Below are positions 10,391-21,693 of a DNA stretch of 64,000 nucleotides, in pieces. The stretch comes from Axinella damicornis (lineage: Eukaryota > Porifera > Demospongiae > Axinellida > Axinellidae): positions 5,783,029 through 5,847,028 of the forward strand of contig OZ007518.1 of the NCBI GenBank assembly GCA_963931865.1, read 5' to 3'. How positions within the stretch are numbered: the first letter of the stretch is position 1; every line of letters starts with the position of its first letter. The position numbers and the translations under genes were made by a program. Under the pieces are notes generated by a model. The model searched no databases, was not told the DNA's origin, and saw only the letters and a program-made list of their open reading frames with translations.

Positions 10391-10636
10391 TTACCTTTTC
10401 TTGGTCTGGGCACCTTGATGTCTTCTTGCCGCCGCATCCTCGAGTGACTCAGATCGACGCTTAGCTGCCTGAGCTTGGGCTTCTTGCTGTCTCCTTGCCG
10501 CCGCATCACGAGCTTCTTGCTGTCTTCTTGTCTCCGTATCCTGAGCTTCTTGCATTTCGCCGTATTCCTCAGCTTCTTGCATTTCTCTAAGTTTAAGGGA
10601 ACGCTTTCTAACCCTTCTAAGATCCATAATGGACAA
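10391..10636 (-). CDS. charged coiled-coil repeat ORF, possible Helitron/KDZ-type N-terminus
   Basis: The minus-strand ORF of 81 residues is rich in Arg, Glu, Gln and Ala. It has a repeated pattern of about 13-18 residues, such as RRQQEARDAAARRQQEAQ and KRRSESLEDAAARR. Further degraded repeats of the same kind continue at 10000-10290 (AKAAKHRSESLEDAEARR). Such Arg/Glu-rich arrays occur at the N-termini of some Helitron and related transposon proteins in invertebrates, but no helicase or nuclease motif is present, so this is at best a fragment. It is specific to unit 1, in an insertion of roughly 1 kb ending near 10960. Confidence 0.3.
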   Translation of the reverse strand: MSIMDLRRVRKRSLKLREMQEAEEYGEMQEAQDTETRRQQEARDAAARRQQEAQAQAAKRRSESLEDAAARRHQGAQTKKR

Positions 10637-10904
10637 TCTTCAGTATTGTGAACACGTGCCAGAATCCGCGTACATCCGTATTTACGTCCGTATTTGAATT
10701 GCGCAATTGCAGACCGTAAAAATGGCCGATGTTTAATAAGAAAGAGCTGCCGTATGCAACGAATTGAATCGGCTTCGTAGCTATCAGGTACACAAACGCT
10801 TCTTTTTTTCCTATTCCCATCTTTTTGTCTAGTTTAGCAACTGTACATTGCGAGATTTTGCGAGATTTAAATTTTACAGGGCGGACAGACGACAGACACC
10901 AAAA

Positions 10905-10960
10905 CCAATTGCTTAACCCCGCTTCGCGCATGCGCGCACGGGGTAATTATAGTCATGGGA
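10905..10960. repeat. GCGCATGCGC terminus-like repeat
   Basis: The stretch AACCCCGCTTCGCGCATGCG followed by CGCACGGGGTAATTA is found again in inverse orientation near 44685-44720 (TAATTACCCCGTGCGCATGC, then GCAGCAGGGGGTAG). It is probably one end of an interspersed element, here the upstream end for the minus-strand coiled-coil ORF. Confidence 0.5.
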
Positions 10961-11077
10961 TGCATCTGCTGATCATGTGTTATTGCTACTCACAACTCAC
11001 AACTGCAAGCAAGTCATGGGATGACAAATGTATTGTTGCTTCAACAATGTAGTTTCCACAGTGGTATACATTTAAAC

Positions 11078-11174
11078 TAGCCTCGTTCCCAGTCCCGCGC
11101 CCAGCTTTCCGTCGCTGCTTAGTACGGTACTAAGCAGCGACGGAAAGCTGGGCGCGGGACTGGGAACGAGGCTA
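11078..11174. mobile_element. 97-bp near-perfect palindromic MITE with exact 9-bp duplication
   Basis: Both arms (TAGCCTCGTTCCCAGTCCCG..., with CCCAGCTTTCCGTCGCTG inside) are exact inverse complements around a short centre. Flanks are exact CATTTAAAC repeats (11069-11077 and 11175-11183). Unit 2 carries the empty site at about 26964-26972. Confidence 0.95.
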
Positions 11175-11183
11175 CATTTAAAC

Positions 11184-13420
11184 GGCTTGCAACTAACATC
11201 AAAGTAACAGGTATTTCCAACTTAGGAGTCGTCCCCTTTTCCGTAATCACTCCATCGATCATGGATCATTATAGACCCATAGTGCCTACGAGTATTACAT
11301 GAACAACTAGCTAGCTACTTGCTTCTCAATGTCGATATCAACTATTATGCAGCCAGCATGCACTAAATCGTGCTGCGGAATGACATTAATGGTCTGGTAA
11401 CTAGATATTCAGTCTCTGTGCTTATTGGCATTTTAAGTTCCATGCTATTACTGGCAACATAGCTCTCATCCTCACCTGACTCGTCATCCAAGCCCGAGGT
11501 AGAGCTGTGACAGCTGTCCATCGTGAGCAACGTCTGTTACTATTCTGTGTGCTTTGGTGCCTCCACCCTTATTTTCTGCATACCCACCCATATCCAGTCA
11601 ACTTTCATTGTCCACCCTTATTTTCTGTGGACCCCACCCATATCCAGTCACCTTCATCCTATTATGCTTGATGCTTCCTGCATCCACAGCCCTTCCCCCA
11701 TGTTGGTTGTCTTTATGTGCCGTTCTCCTCTCATGCACATTTTCCCTGCAGGTGACAATAGTATAGTCCTGCTCAGGAAAGATTATGCACCAGCTGCCAA
11801 CTGAGAACATAGCTTGGGAGATATCTCAAGTATGGAAGAGCCTTCTTTTGTGGAAGACATGGCGAAGAAGTACATGCAGACAAATGCAACCAAAATGATT
11901 GTGCACACAATTGCTGTATTGACAAAATTGTATACATATACATGTATAGCTAACGTCGTTTTGTTTGAAATTTTACAGTCACATGTATGTGGCATGAGTC
12001 TAGCTGTTCGCATTGAGCTTTTCATCATGTATACAAATAATTGAGATGTACTATGGTATGCATGGATTGTACCTGGCATTCTTTGATGTTGAGAGGGGAA
12101 AATAACACGAGCTACACGTGATGCTGAAATATAGCCTCGTTCCTAGGATCCTCCACAGCATTTCGCTGGCTTAGATAGCTACATGCATGTGACAAAAAGT
12201 GATGGACAAAGTAATATATGGGAGCTCCACCCCTCCCTCCTGCATGATGGCCCCATCCTGATGGTATACGTACGTCCCTCCTCTCGCAACCCTGACATGG
12301 TCCCCCATTGATCGATCCCTATATCTCCTGATGCTTCAACCCGAACCTCCCATGCACCACTGTCCTGAAAATGACTTGTGATATATGTTTAACTGATCAC
12401 ACTCCCCACACTCCCCCACCCCACCATGCAGTACATTGCTCCTCCACACATGCACGTACCTCTTCATGCTTCAACCCTCCCAATGCTCCCCTTCCTCCTC
12501 AAAAATGATCATGAGTGACAGGAGAAAATGACGATTGTGATGTCAGGTAAAAAGAATATACACTCCTCCCCCGGCTCCTTTCTATAATACTCCCAAAGGT
12601 GAAAAATGGAAACATGAATATGTTCTCGAGGAAGAATTAATGTGATGAAGTTGCATGAACTTGATCTGAACGTTGCCCCCTTCCTCTATACTCCACACCT
12701 TCCCTAGCTCCTCTCAATTAATACTTCACCCTGAATTCCCAATTATTACCGCACCCTCTCTCCTTGAAAACAAAAACAAACACAAGTAGGAAAGTTAATG
12801 TGTTGAGAAAGTGAACAAAAAGGAACCATGGAAAATGAAGTGATGATGTGGAAAATATAGAAAGGACGTACACTTCACTGCATGGTCAAGCTATTGTCTT
12901 CCAAGTCACAGTGTACAGAGGTATAGTTTGGAAAGCTGAATCCATTGCTCAACTCTTGTTGACTGTAGACTAATCACCGTTCAATTCTTATTGCTCCCGC
13001 TTCAAAGAATATTCGGATACTGAACTGTGCTAATATCTTCATGCGGTTGCAGACTCTGATTAGTCTCTGGTCACCCCCTGATGTTGCGGATGAGTACTTG
13101 TTTTTTTTTGTTTTTTGTTTTTTTTTGGGGGGGGGGGTAGATGTGTGTCCTCTTCTCTTTTATTCTCTGCACCTGTAGTTTGTGAATCTCCAATGCTTCT
13201 TCTTGAGCTGTCTCATATATTTGCAGCTGGATGTATCTAGAAGGTTGGTCTTCTTGAGATTACTCATACAGAGGGTTGATAGGAGACTGGGTGAGAGCCA
13301 GTGGCTCTAGCAGTCTGTCATCAGTGCCCTGTGACCACGGAAACACGCATACCAACATAGATTAAAGATAGAACTAGGGCTTTGTGTGTGTATGTGTGTA
13401 CCATGCATGTTGTGCTTAGT
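11184..13420. other. half-unit B, left part (unit 1)
   Basis: This block recurs at about 26970-28850 and 39840-41820. I recognise no gene. Two short stretches look coding-like. One is TIDEWKAQSIRLLLHW in the plus frame, clear only in units 2 and 3 (26846-26950 and 39715-39835). The other is an acidic minus-strand frame, SSTSGLDDESGEDESYVA, at about 11455-11515, conserved with replacements in units 2 and 3. A T/G homopolymer tract lies at 13100-13138, and a degraded TAGCCTCG end at 12132. Confidence 0.5.
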
Positions 13421-13900
13421 ACAGTGATCCCATCATGTGGTCATGCAAGGGAGGGAGTGGCATCAGCAGTAAGGAAAAAACACGCCCTGACGTGCAAGGC
13501 ATGAAAATCAACTGTTCCTCATTCCTGGCTCCTCAGGAGAGAGCTGGGAAGATCAGTGTCGTACTACTCCATGGGTCATGTGAGTATCACTCTAGCTCCC
13601 ATCCTCCATCCACCAAATATCCAACCAATGAAGAAGCTAACCAGGCTTGGTTGACGCTCATTATAAGACAGTAACATCTGTGGTCGTGCATGGAGGCGCG
13701 TAACAAATTCACCTTTCGTTTTCAGCTCTTGTGGCACCTTCGTGATTTGCACTACAAGTTCCAGATGTACGAGGATAGATGCTGCAGAGACGTTGAGCTA
13801 GCTACTGTTCATGGCACACCTTTCCCTGGTGAACTCTAATTGGAGGGTATTTCAATCAGTGGATACGCCAACCATTCTGGTGAAGGGGGTTAGGGTTACC

Positions 13901-13922
13901 TCCCCCCCCCCCCCCCCCCCCA
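13901..13922. repeat. poly(C) tract in half-unit B
   Basis: A cytosine run follows GGGTTAGGGTTACCT. Orthologous runs at 29394 (C followed by A), 43045 and 58652 differ in length. Confidence 0.9.
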
Positions 13923-13954
13923 ATCCGTGCCTGCAACTATACCACCCTTGGTAG

Positions 13955-14940
13955 TATTCCTTACGACTCACCATAATTGTGATCCAGAAAGGATTGTAGG
14001 GGTGTAACCGGCAGACGTTCTGGCACACACCCTCTGCATGCAGAAGAAAGATCGAGACGAGTTAGCCACTATAGGCATACACACACATGTACAAATAGTG
14101 AAGTATAGTGACTACAGTAGTGGTCGACTAGATTTACAAGCTATTTCCCAGGCCAATATAGCTACAGTCTCCATACCGCCAAATTTCTGTACTGCAACGG
14201 GATGCGGGATTGAGGCTGTGGGGAGGCTGGGAATGATCGAGGCTGGGGGGAAAGGCTTGAGGGAGGCTGGGAATTCACAAGGTGCTGTACTTCGCTGGAC
14301 TGTGTAACTTTTGGACATGCCATCCATGATCATCACCAGTTCAGACATCACAAGTTGCAAGTCATGCCTCCCTACATGGCAGCAAGGAAGCTGTCTCTTG
14401 TTTCAGCGTCAAAGATAGCATGGTTAGAATACACTTGGTGAAGTGGGTATCTGTTGGAAGGCAGGATAGTTCTCCAGCAGTCCATAGATCCATTCAACTT
14501 GGATAACTCTCCCTCTTGGAAATGGTTATTCTTGATCTCACTAACAAACTGCAAGCTTTCAGTCTCAGGGTATGTGGTATGTGTATCTTCGGAATGACCA
14601 ATGAGAAATTCTAACACCCTTTCACAAAATTTATACCCAGGTCATGAAATACAAAGTACAATATTCACAGCCTCAATCCTATGTCCTTCCAAGATTGCTG
14701 CAAGCTCACTCGCCAGGATTCACCGCGGAATAATAGAGAAGCAAAAAGAGGAGTTTGCAACACTTGGAACAGTACCATCCCAGGATGTGCAATCTAGTAA
14801 GTGATCACTCACAGCCAGTGGCAGACGTATTTGTTCACGTCGTGTTGTCCAGTGATATTAGGTGCCTCATTACCAACTGCTAGGTCAGCTTTGCCACCTT
14901 AGTAGACGATTTCATGAGCGGTTGATTCCTGATCGAATGT
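13955..14940 (-). pseudogene. FTSJ1: second, diverged FTSJ1-like copy (half-unit B, unit 1)
   Basis: Downstream of the array start block (13420-13590), minus-strand segments parallel the FTSJ1 exons of half-unit A. About 14810-14935 corresponds to exon b: it gives STAHEIV, then GKADL-like and DVNKYVR remnants with stops. About 13972-14040 corresponds to exon e: VCQNVCRLH, then FWITIM, the shifted counterpart of NPLLDHNY, next to a conserved splice donor. The intervening DNA also aligns with half-unit A (ATCACAAGTTGCAAGTC at about 14347 matches about 6096). The copy is more decayed than A and cannot encode an enzyme. Confidence 0.6.
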
Positions 14941-14977
14941 AAGAGACAGCAGCATATGAATTCAGTGTGTGCATGTG

Positions 14978-15060
14978 TAGCCTCACTCCCAGGCTCCTCC
15001 ACAGCTTTTCTTTGCACAGTATGCAACAAAAAGCTGGGGAGGAGCCTGGGAACGAGGCTA
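14978..15060. mobile_element. TAGCCTCG hairpin MITE at the TG tract (unit 1)
   Basis: The arms are TAGCCTCACTCCCAGGCTCC and its inverse, with CAGCTTTTCTTTGC / GCAACAAAAAGCTGGG inside. The same insertion is present in unit 2 (30845-30927) and beside unit 4 (59824-59906). Confidence 0.85.
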
Positions 15061-15327
15061 TGTGTGTGTAGAGGTGCATGCGTTTTGTGTGTGGGGCATG
15101 TGCACCTGTGTGTGAAGTATGTGTGTGTGTGTATGTGCATGTTTGTTGTGTGTGTGTGTATGTGCGTGTGTGTGTGCGGGCGTGTGTGTGTGTGGGTGTG
15201 TGGGCATGCATGTGTTTTGTGTGTGGGGCATGTGTATGTGTGTGTGAAGTATGTGTGTGTGTGAAGTATGTGTGTGTGTGTATATGTGCATGTGAGTTGT
15301 GTGTGTGTGTGTGTGTGTGTGTGTTAG
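15061..15327. repeat. compound (TG)n microsatellite
   Basis: TG repeats are interrupted by GCATG and GGGGCATG words, with internal duplication of TGTGAAGTATGTGTG blocks. Homologous tracts lie at 31530-31695 and 59930-60107. Frames across it are low complexity and not genes. Confidence 0.9.
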
Positions 15328-15599
15328 GAGGAACTATTCTTTGGGAGCCTTACAATTAACTATGACCATGGATGGAAACATGAATACAAACATAGACTAT
15401 AGGGCTTTACGTGTTTATTATACTTGCTTAGTACAGCATCTGGTCATTAGAAAAATACCCTAGCTGATGTGCAAGGTATGAATATCAATCTTGTTCCTGA
15501 CTCCTCCCCAGCTGTTGCTGCATACTGTACAGAGAGCCAGGAGAGGAGCAGGAAGACTGGTGTTGTACCACTCCGTGCATGGGTCATGTGAGTCCTGCT

Positions 15600-15720
15600 G
15601 CAATGCCGCTGATGCCACGTATCAGTACCCCCATCCACTAAACATCCACTCTATCCTGCTGTATGCCGCTGATGCCACGTACCGGTACCCCCATCCACCA
15701 AACATCCACTCTACGCCATT
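15600..15720 (+). repeat. 62-bp minisatellite, 2 monomers (unit 2)
   Basis: Two monomers only, in the position where units 1 and 3 have 11 and 17. Confidence 0.9.
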
Positions 15721-15960
15721 CACAATATCTTCCAAGCGCTGCACACCGATCAGCCTGCATGACAACACGGATAAAGTGAAGAGTCAAATGCTGATGGCCC
15801 TTGTGGATGCATTAGAATGATGCTAAAGCACATTCCTGCCCAAGTTATATGGGTTCCAGGATTGCTATACTGGAGGGGAGTATAACGAGAGGTCTGGTAT
15901 TGGTTGAAGCTAGCCTGGTACAGGTACATGCATGGTTACGTAGTATTCCTTACGACTCAC

Positions 15961-17829
15961 CATAATTGTGATCCAGGAGGGGATTGGCCATTGTAGGGGT
16001 GTAACCAGGTGGAGGTTTGAAGTTCTGGCACACAATAAATGCCTCTGGAGAAGAAGGATCGAGACGAGTTACCCACTAGACATACACGTACAGTACAGTG
16101 TAATGTACAGTCTCACTATAGTGATTATATTTGTAGTGGTTGTTTTAGGCAGGGCAGGCAGCTAGGGCAGGCCCCATGCTGGGTCGAGCCTGGGAATGAG
16201 ACTGGCTGGGTATAAGGCAGTATAGTACAGCAGGCAGAGTGTAGTAGTTCACAATTGTTGTGAACTTCAGAGATCACAAGTTGCAAGTTACGCGTCTCAC
16301 TGCGGCAACAAGCCAGCCGTCGTTTTAGCATCACACAATGCATGGTTAGAGCGGGTATACATTGTGTACCTATAAAATTTAATTTCTCTCACTCCAGAAG
16401 TTGGGGGCAGTGCGTAGGGCTTATCTCACTCTTCCCTAAGCCCCACCCCCAACTTCCAGAGTGAGAGAAATTTGTTAGACTAACTTGCATGTATATAGCA
16501 CAAAAATTTTGCCAATTGCAAAATGTCCCCAATGTATATGATACATTCCAGACTTGCACTAACCTCGTTCCCAGTCGGTACAGCCTTGGAATGAGGTTGG
16601 ACAGATCTTCACCTGAGAGTAGAGCGGCTGCACGTCCTTGCCACAGAAGATCTTGGCCCAAAGTTCCCACCTTACATGAGTTGTGATATTCAGTGCCTGA
16701 GAGCAAAGAGGGTATAATCAGAGGTGCGATGGGAATCGGCAGTCTCGTTCCCCACCAGGAATAAAAGGACACAGAAGGGAACATTCAACCTGCTGTGACT
16801 CTTACCATGTAGAATCATAGTGGTACATGTACATGGGCAATCTGCCTAACATGAAGCTCAGGACGGTGAGAGGAATCCCTTAAGATGTAAGATACCAGGC
16901 AATTTACCCGCATGCATTCTGCAGGTACTTTTTTAGCCTCGTTCCCAGGTGCTCGGCTAGGAATGAGGCATTCAATTCACTAGCAGGTTTTACTACCCAG
17001 ACCTCACCACATTCAGATTGGGCATCTTTGTTCCCTAAGGTCTCATTGATCTCCATAGCAACATACATCCTTTCTAGCCTCGTACCGAGGTGTTTGCCAT
17101 CACTTGCAGTACTTCAAGTGACAAAAAGCTGGGTGGGGTCTGGGAACGAGGCTATGTCCTCTCTACCCTTGATGCCATTACGTAAGTGACTAGAAAATTT
17201 GGCTAACAAATTAATGGCCTGTCATTCCAGGAGCTTATGAGCGCCGTGAAGCGGCGCAAAGGAGCGGCACACAACACCCACTCACCTACTTACTCATGTG
17301 ACATCACGCACAGCTGCATGTACACGTACACAGACGGCAAATGCAATCCGCATAAGGAGCATTGTGTGCTGCTACTCTGTTATGGGCTCCTGTCATTCTT
17401 CACCTCTAGGAAACATAAGCACATCTGTACATGTGCACATCCTCAGTCCCATCCCCACATTGTTACACATCTGGAGGTTCACATTCCATGTCGATGGAGT
17501 ACAGGTCCATGCATGTACATGTAATGTAGTTGTGATCACTCACAGCCAGCAGTAGCTGAGCCCGGACATACTCATCCAGGTTGTGCAGTCCAGTAACGTC
17601 CAGACGCCGGCCCCATCACAAACCACTAGGTCTGCCTTTCCACCCTCAAAATGGCCAATGAATTCACGAGCTGAATGTGAGAGAGTAGTATATGAAGAGT
17701 CATCCTGCGCTGCATGGGACTGATCCCTAATAGTGTCATTTAACATAAAAATTGCTCACGTGTGGTATCATCATAGATCTGAATCACCCCAGGGATGGGG
17801 GCCATTAGCAGCAAGTCCACTGCAACGAT
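15961..17829 (-). pseudogene. FTSJ1: FTSJ1-like pseudogene, unit 2
   Basis: Exon a (17760-17829) is open. Exon b (17544-17670) is 5 bases longer than in units 1 and 3, because of a change around GGGGCCGGCGTCTGG that shifts the frame just after VVCDGA, removing DVTGLH and the rest. Exon c (16613-16696) keeps the shared 8-base loss and its 3' half (VTCYKP) is deleted. Exon e (15961-16044) is open (AFIVCQNFKPPPG, then TPTMANPLLDHNY) with intact splice sites. The mix of intact and broken exons fits a recently duplicated, already inactive ancestor. A 17078-17153 hairpin MITE lies in an intron. Confidence 0.85.
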
Positions 17830-18431
17830 CTTCACATGGGGGTGGAAGAACAGATTTATTGTTTGAGGAAGCGTAGGTGCAGGTGTTATGGGTAATATAA
17901 TAACATTGTGAACTTTGATCCGGTGCAATTTCGGTGTTCATGATGCAGTTAGTATTAACATTGTGTTGTGGGTAGTGTGTTGTTGGGTGCCAGAATACCA
18001 ACATGCAACAAGCATTAAGGTTACGGGCTCGTCGCACGGTGGGCGTGGCCAGACAATTTGTTCAACCCCATTTCTCTTGCACAGAAAGTAAACTAGTGAA
18101 ATCAAACTTATTCGACACAAAGCGGGTCTTCACCAGAGGGCAATGAGGAAGTAAATTCACTGTGAATTGTCTGCAATTGATGAAGATCAGAAGTGTATAG
18201 CTATGCAGCCAGGTTTCAGAAATTGCACATATCAAGAACAGACATTTCGTGTGCATAATTGTGATTGGATTTAATGCCTCCAACACTCCAACTCGAAGAG
18301 TACCCCTGCTTCTAAATTTCTCTCCCACCTCGTGCACATGCCTCACCACTTTGATGTTAAGACTGGTAGCTAAGACTGAAAACACGTGCCGTCTCTCACC
18401 CTTTTGAACAAGAGCCTACATCGATGAGAGA

Positions 18432-18432
<1 letters not shown>

Positions 18433-18461
<29 letters not shown>
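18433..18461. repeat. poly(G) tract
   Basis: A 29-base guanine run, absent from the same place in units 1 and 3. Confidence 0.9.
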
Positions 18462-18464
<3 letters not shown>

Positions 18465-18510
18465 GGAGATTTTAACTCACTATTCCTACACAAATACTCC
18501 TCCACAGATG

Positions 18511-18530
18511 CACACACACACACACACATA

Positions 18531-18571
<41 letters not shown>

Positions 18572-18603
18572 ACACACACACACACACCACACACACACAC
18601 ACA

Positions 18604-18634
<31 letters not shown>

Positions 18635-18662
18635 CCACACACACACACACCACACACACACC
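18511..18662. repeat. interrupted (CA)n microsatellite
   Basis: CA repeats with regular CC interruptions. Unit-2-specific. Frames across it are low complexity. Confidence 0.95.
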
Positions 18663-18843
18663 TGTAGTAGCTAAGTTAGCTAAGTCATGTCGTGTAGCTA
18701 CCTACCATAAGGTAGGTTATTGCACTAATCTTATTCTCACAGTTTGGTCACAGTCTTTGCGTGGAGGATACTCTTCAGGAAGCGCAAAATTATTATGCAG
18801 CCTTCCACGGGGCCACAGTTACCAAATTGCCAGACGCATATAG

Positions 18844-21693
18844 CTAGCTAGTTGGTTGGTTGCAAAAAAAGTACTCGGAGTGGCAATTTGGTACTGGTAC
18901 AACCAAGTCGTTCACTGGCACCGCAACATCTTTAAAATACCCGCAGGAAAAGCAGGGAAGACTGTTGTAAAAGAACTCACCCGTCTTTTCGAAGCATACG
19001 CTGATGCAACAACATTGGAATCTGTGGCTATCACTGCAGCCATGGTCCTGCCGTCCCTCATCCTGCAAAAACCCCATCGATCGTCGAAGGGGAAAGAGCA
19101 TGTCAAATGCATCGAAAGACGCATGAAGCTTTGGCAGGAAGGCAATCTTGATGACCTGCTGAAGGAAGGGCAGACAATCCAACAACGTCTGAAACACTCT
19201 ACTCGTGACAAAAGATCTGAGGAACAACTGGCCAGATCTTTTTCCAAACTTATGATGGAGGGCAAAGTTCGAGCAGCCCTTCGCCTGATCACAAAACAAG
19301 GAGGTGGTGCCCCCATGGCGATTGACCAGATTGTCAACACTGATGTGAATGGCACCACTCAGACGGTGTTTGATATCCTGAAGCTGAAGCACCCCGAAGG
19401 TAAACCGGTGATGGTCTCAGCAATTGACGGATCAGCAGCGCCTACAGAGGAACCACACCCAGTCATCTTTGAACACATCACCGGCTCTCTCATTCGGAAA
19501 ATGGTACTTCGAACAGAAGGCGCAGCCGGTCCATCAGGCATGGACGCGCAAGGATGGAGACGCCTATGTACCTCATTCAAAGAAGACTCAGCTGCTCTTT
19601 GCAACTCCCTGGCTAAAATGTGCAGAAGAATATGCTCTGCATACGTTGACCCAGATGGCCTTACAGCGTTTGTCGCCTGCAGGCTGATGGCTTTGGATAA
19701 GTGCCCTGGTGTGAGACCCATAGGCATTGGAGAAGTTATGCGACGCATCCTAGGGAAGGCGGTCCTCACCACCATCGGAGACGAGGTCCAAGAAGCTGCT
19801 GGCGCACTGCAGGTATGTGCTGGTCACCAAGCCGGGTCTGAGGCAGCCATTCATACCATGAGGGAGGCATTTGAAGACCCCAGCATGGAAGCAGCTCTTC
19901 TAGTGGATGCTTCAAATGCATTTAACACTCTGAATCGAAAAGTGGCCCTACTCAACATCCAGAAACGATGCCCCCCTCTCGCTAAGGTGCTCATCAACAC
20001 CTACAGACTTGACCCCCAACTGTTCATCGATGGGGAAACATTGCTGTCAAGAGAGGGCACCACCCAGGGAGACCCTCTGGCCATGGCTATGTACGCCATC
20101 GCAACAGTACCACTCATCAATCGCCTACAACAACAAGTCACACAGGTCTGGTTTGCGGACGACGCCACGGCAGGAGGGAAGTTGCTAGCCCTGCGCGACT
20201 GGTGGGACCAGCTTGTTGAGTGTGGTCATGATTACGGCTACTCCGCAAATGCTTCTAAAACCTGGCTGGTGGTCAAACCAGAGTACCTGGACCGAGCAAA
20301 AGAAATCTTTGCTGAGTCTGGAGTGCAAATCACAGACGAGGGTAGAAGACACTTAGGTGCAACATTGGGGACAAGATCCTTTGCTGAAGCCTTTGTGTCG
20401 AAAAAGGTGCAAGAATGGGTCGAAGAAATCGACACTCTGTCTTCAATTGCACAGAGCCAACCTCACGCTGCCTTTGCCGGTCTAACACACGTCCTCATCA
20501 GCAAATGGAACTACCTGCAAAGAGCAATACCGGATACCGGGGAACTCTTCCAGCCGCTGGAAGATGCTATTAGACTCAACCTCCTTCCCACCCTAACAGG
20601 CAAAGCGGGGTTCACAGACCAAGAAAGGGCTCTCCTAGAATTGCCTGCCCGCCTTGGAGGACTTGGCATCACCAACGCATCCAAAACAGCCTCTTTGAAT
20701 CATCACAACTCGGTTCAACTGACCAGACCACTAGTTGACCTCATTCGACATCAGGTGAAAGGATGCCCACAAGCAGTGAGAGATGAACAGGCACGCATCA
20801 AACGACATATCAAGCAAAATAACAGAAAGTCACAGCAAGAGTGTGCCAACAACATGAGGGAAGAACTACCAGCAAGGCTAACTCGAGCCATGGAAATGGC
20901 AAGTGAAAAAGGAGCCTCCATCTGGGTAGTAGCGCTACCCATTGCCGAGCACAACTTCACTCTTCATAAAGGCTCCTTTCGGGATGCACTGTGTCTCCGC
21001 TATGGGTGGAAACCATCAAGGATGCCATCACATTGTGTTTGTGGCTGTAATTTCTCGGTGGAACATGCCTTCAGCTGCCCAAGTGGTGCTCTACCATCGA
21101 TCCGACACAACGACATCAGGGACCTGACAGCAAAGTTGCTCACGGAAGTATGCCCCAACGTCGCCGTTGAACCTGACCTTCAGCCTTTGACAGGAGAAGC
21201 ATTATCACACAGAACCTCCAACTATGAGGATGGAGCCCGGCTGGATGTCTCGGCACAGGGATTTTGGGGAGACAGGCATGTCCGTGCTTTCTTTGATGTG
21301 CGTGTGTTCAACCCTCTTGCACCCAGCAACTGCAAGACTTCTCTCAATGCGACCTACAGACGTCATGAGAATGTCAAAAAGAGAAGCTATGAGCAGCGAG
21401 TTCGAGAAGTTGAACACGGCTCTTTCACTCCATTAGTTTTCTCCGCATCTGGAGGCATGGCACCGGCTGCAACAGCCACCTTCAAGAGACTGGCCTCACT
21501 GATATCGGAAAAACAACAGCAGGACTACAACAAAACCATTGCATGGATCAGATGCCTGCTGAGCTTTTCATTGGTCAGATCTTCAGTAATGTGCCTCAGA
21601 GGAGCACGATCCTCCTACCACCGCCCTACGAGACCAGAACATGACACCCCCCTGGATGTGGCCCTCTCAGAAGGTCATATCCCAACCCACTGA
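18844..21693 (+). CDS. reverse transcriptase ORF of a 5'-truncated non-LTR retrotransposon
   Basis: The frame is open from 18844 (after a TAG) to a TGA at 21691-21693, about 945 codons. The first in-frame ATG is at 19042, so the true start is probably missing. Counting from 18856, reverse-transcriptase motifs are clear: RPIGIGEV (287-294), LVDASNAFNTLN (349-360, catalytic Asp 351), GTTQGDPLAM (401-410) and WFADDATAGG (432-441, catalytic Asp pair). A C-x-C-x-C...H-x3-C cluster follows at 727-741, then GARLDVSA (793-800) and FFDVRVFNP (812-820), which resemble the zinc knuckle plus restriction-like (PD-(D/E)XK) endonuclease of R2-type elements. No LTRs are seen, and a poly(A) tail follows. Related proteins are common in sponges and cnidarians (family knowledge). 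The ORF has no stop or frameshift, so the copy is young, or still constrained. Confidence 0.88.
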   Translation, partial: LASWLVAKKVLGVAIWYWYNQVVHWHRNIFKIPAGKAGKTVVKELTRLFEAYADATTLESVAITAAMVLPSLILQKPHRSSKGKEHVKCIERRMKLWQEGNLDDLLKEGQTIQQRLKHSTRDKRSEEQLARSFSKLMMEGKVRAALRLITKQGGGAPMAIDQIVNTDVNGTTQTVFDILKLKHPEGKPVMVSAIDGSAAPTEEPHPVIFEHITGSLIRKMVLRTEGAAGPSGMDAQGWRRLCTSFKEDSAALCNSLAKMCRRICSAYVDPDGLTAFVACRLMALDKCPGVRPIGIGEVMRRILGKAVLTTIGDEVQEAAGALQVCAGHQAGSEAAIHTMREAFEDPSMEAALLVDASNAFNTLNRKVALLNIQKRCPPLAKVLINTYRLDPQLFIDGETLLSREGTTQGDPLAMAMYAIATVPLINRLQQQVTQVWFADDATAGGKLLALRDWWDQLVECGHDYGYSANASKTWLVVKPEYLDRAKEIFAESGVQITDEGRRHLGATLGTRSFAEAFVSKKVQEWVEEIDTLSSIAQSQPHAAFAGLTHVLISKWNYLQRAIPDTGELFQPLEDAIRLNLLPTLTGKAGFTDQERALLELPARLGGLGITNASKTASLNHHNSVQLTRPLVDLIRHQVKGCPQAVRDEQARIKRHIKQNNRKSQQECANNMREELPARLTRAMEMASEKGASIWVVALPIAEHNFTLHKGSFRDALCLRYGWKPSRMPSHCVCGCNFSVEHAFSCPSGALPSIRHNDIRDLTAKLLTEVCPNVAVEPDLQPLTGEALSHRTSNYEDGARLDVSAQGFWGDRHVRAFFDVRVFNPLAPSNCKTSLNATYRRHENVKKRSYEQRVREVEHGSFTPLVFSASGGMAPAATATFKRLASLISEKQQQDYNKTIAWIRCLLSFSLVRSSVMCLRGARSSYHRPTRPEHDTPLDVALSEGHIPTH

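Noticed and set aside
12132..12180. Complete TAGCCTCG MITE
   Set aside because: Only one end is present; no inverse counterpart within several hundred bases.
14912..15359. Cys/Val and His/Thr-rich frames in TG/CA tracts (also 18416-18661, 54039-54392, 55023-55158, 59904-60161)
   Set aside because: Pure translation of dinucleotide repeats.
18844..19392. Minus-strand ORFs of 148 and 182 codons within the retrotransposon
   Set aside because: Shadows of the reverse-transcriptase reading frame, with no independent similarity.
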